Both the position numbers and the translations under genes were made by a program. A stretch of DNA of 5,536 nt. Origin: Acidimicrobiia bacterium (GTDB taxonomy: Bacteria; Actinomycetota; Acidimicrobiia; IMCC26256; BP-133). The notes below the pieces were generated by a model, which did not search any database, was not told the origin of the DNA, and was given only the letters and a program-made list of their open reading frames with translations. Within the stretch, counting starts at the first letter, position 1; the number at the start of each line of letters is the position of its first letter. Shown here one piece after another: positions 5,195 to 5,536 of the stretch. The stretch covers positions 1-5,536 of the forward strand of contig JAICYE010000180.1 in assembly GCA_025934385.1 (NCBI GenBank), read 5' to 3'.

Positions 5195-5536
5195 GGCCAG
5201 GTTGCAGGTGTCGGCCCCGGGCAGCTCACGACGTCGCGGGCGAGCTCGGCGCCGGGCCGGGCCAGGCCGAGCGCCTCGAGCCCGGCGTGGAGCTCGGGCA
5301 GCTGCGATTCAGCCAGGCCGCGGAAGACGACGTTCTGGCGGTTGGTCACCCGCACCTCGGCGCCGAGGCGGCGCTGCAGCGCAGCCAGGCCGTCGAACTG
5401 GTCGGCGGTGACGTCGCCGAGGCGGCAGTGGGCGTAGGCGGACACGGTGCCCCGGGCCACGCCCCGCACGACGTTGGCCCGCTGCCAGCGGGCGTACGGG
5501 CTGCCTCCGATGATCGCCACCGGGACCGCCCCCGGC
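5191..5536 (-). CDS. Nitrite/sulfite reductase, upstream fragment (5' end outside window, early stop by frameshift)
   Basis: The frame is open to the right edge. It encodes GGSPYARWQRANV, the ferredoxin-like half-domain segment LGDVTADQF, then VTNRQNVVFRGL and PGAELARDVVSCPG, all typical of the second half of the nitrite/sulfite reductase family. After SCPG the frame runs into a non-homologous PTPATWP and a TGA at 5193-5191. If one base is added near 5215-5221, the protein reads SCPGADTCNLAVTQSRG, the expected C-x5-C cluster motif, and joins directly to the downstream frame. The two segments are therefore one gene interrupted by a single missing base. As it stands the upstream product lacks three of the four cluster cysteines. 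The N-terminal half of the enzyme is beyond the window. Confidence 0.85.
   Translation of the reverse strand, partial: PGAVPVAIIGGSPYARWQRANVVRGVARGTVSAYAHCRLGDVTADQFDGLAALQRRLGAEVRVTNRQNVVFRGLAESQLPELHAGLEALGLARPGAELARDVVSCPGPTPATWP
5215..5221 (-). other. Frameshift site C_CCG_GGG in the reductase
   Basis: On the minus strand the upstream frame reads TGC CCG GGG CCG. The downstream frame needs GCC GAC ACC TGC. One base is missing in, or next to, the CCCGGGG run. The run also fits the X_XXY_YYZ form of a -1 slippery heptamer. A -1 slip there would give C-P-G-A-D-T-C, restoring the conserved C-x5-C. A base deletion or sequencing/assembly error in a G run is the simpler explanation. Confidence 0.75.

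Noticed and set aside
4307..5437. Plus-strand open frame of 376 codons spanning the gap and the reductase region
   Set aside because: It is antisense to well-recognised reductase motifs and crosses the DUF2784 start and the intergenic gap. Its translation is a Gly/Ala/Arg/Pro-rich shadow typical of high-GC DNA, with no recognisable domain.

Overview
The window is very GC-rich (clearly near 70% by eye), densely packed, and codes with GTG as well as ATG starts. The protein types suggest a high-GC Actinomycetota genome: an OmpR-type regulator resembling mycobacterial PhoP, an actinobacterial-style HAMP histidine kinase, a single-TM-anchored YceI protein and apparently leaderless genes. Acidimicrobiia-like is my best guess, but the sequence alone does not prove it.

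Layout, left to right. (1) Positions 1-250 (+) hold the C-terminal PDZ domain of an HtrA/DegP-type serine protease, overlapping by one base (TGATG) a complete MoxR-family AAA+ ATPase at 250-1296 (+). (2) A two-component system reads leftward. The response regulator (2726-3421, -) comes first, then the histidine kinase (1260-2726, -), again with a TGATG overlap. The kinase 3' end overlaps the moxR 3' end by 37 bp. (3) A ~100-bp divergent intergenic region (3422-3522) separates the regulator from a membrane-anchored YceI-family protein (3523-4224, +). It carries three CTGGG-type direct repeats at an exact 11-bp period, the spacing typical of OmpR/PhoP-family operators, next to a plausible leaderless promoter for yceI. 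(4) A DUF2784-family membrane protein (4094-4558, -) overlaps the yceI 3' end by 131 bp. (5) A 144-bp gap with a dyad is followed by the 3' part of a siroheme/[4Fe-4S] nitrite/sulfite reductase (4703 to the right edge, -). Its reading frame is broken by one missing base inside the first cysteine pair.

How the genes may work together (inference): the HtrA protease, MoxR chaperone-like ATPase and two-component system look like an envelope-stress neighbourhood, reminiscent of mycobacterial MprAB-PepD. The operator geometry suggests the regulator controls both its own operon and the divergent yceI gene. DUF2784 and the reductase show no evident functional link to these.

I found no RNA genes, CRISPR arrays, insertion sequences or phage genes. 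No clearly new multi-gene system is visible. The two points most worth following up are the 11-bp repeat operator and the frameshift at C_CCG_GGG in the reductase, which has the form of a -1 slippery heptamer but is more simply explained by a base deletion or an assembly error.
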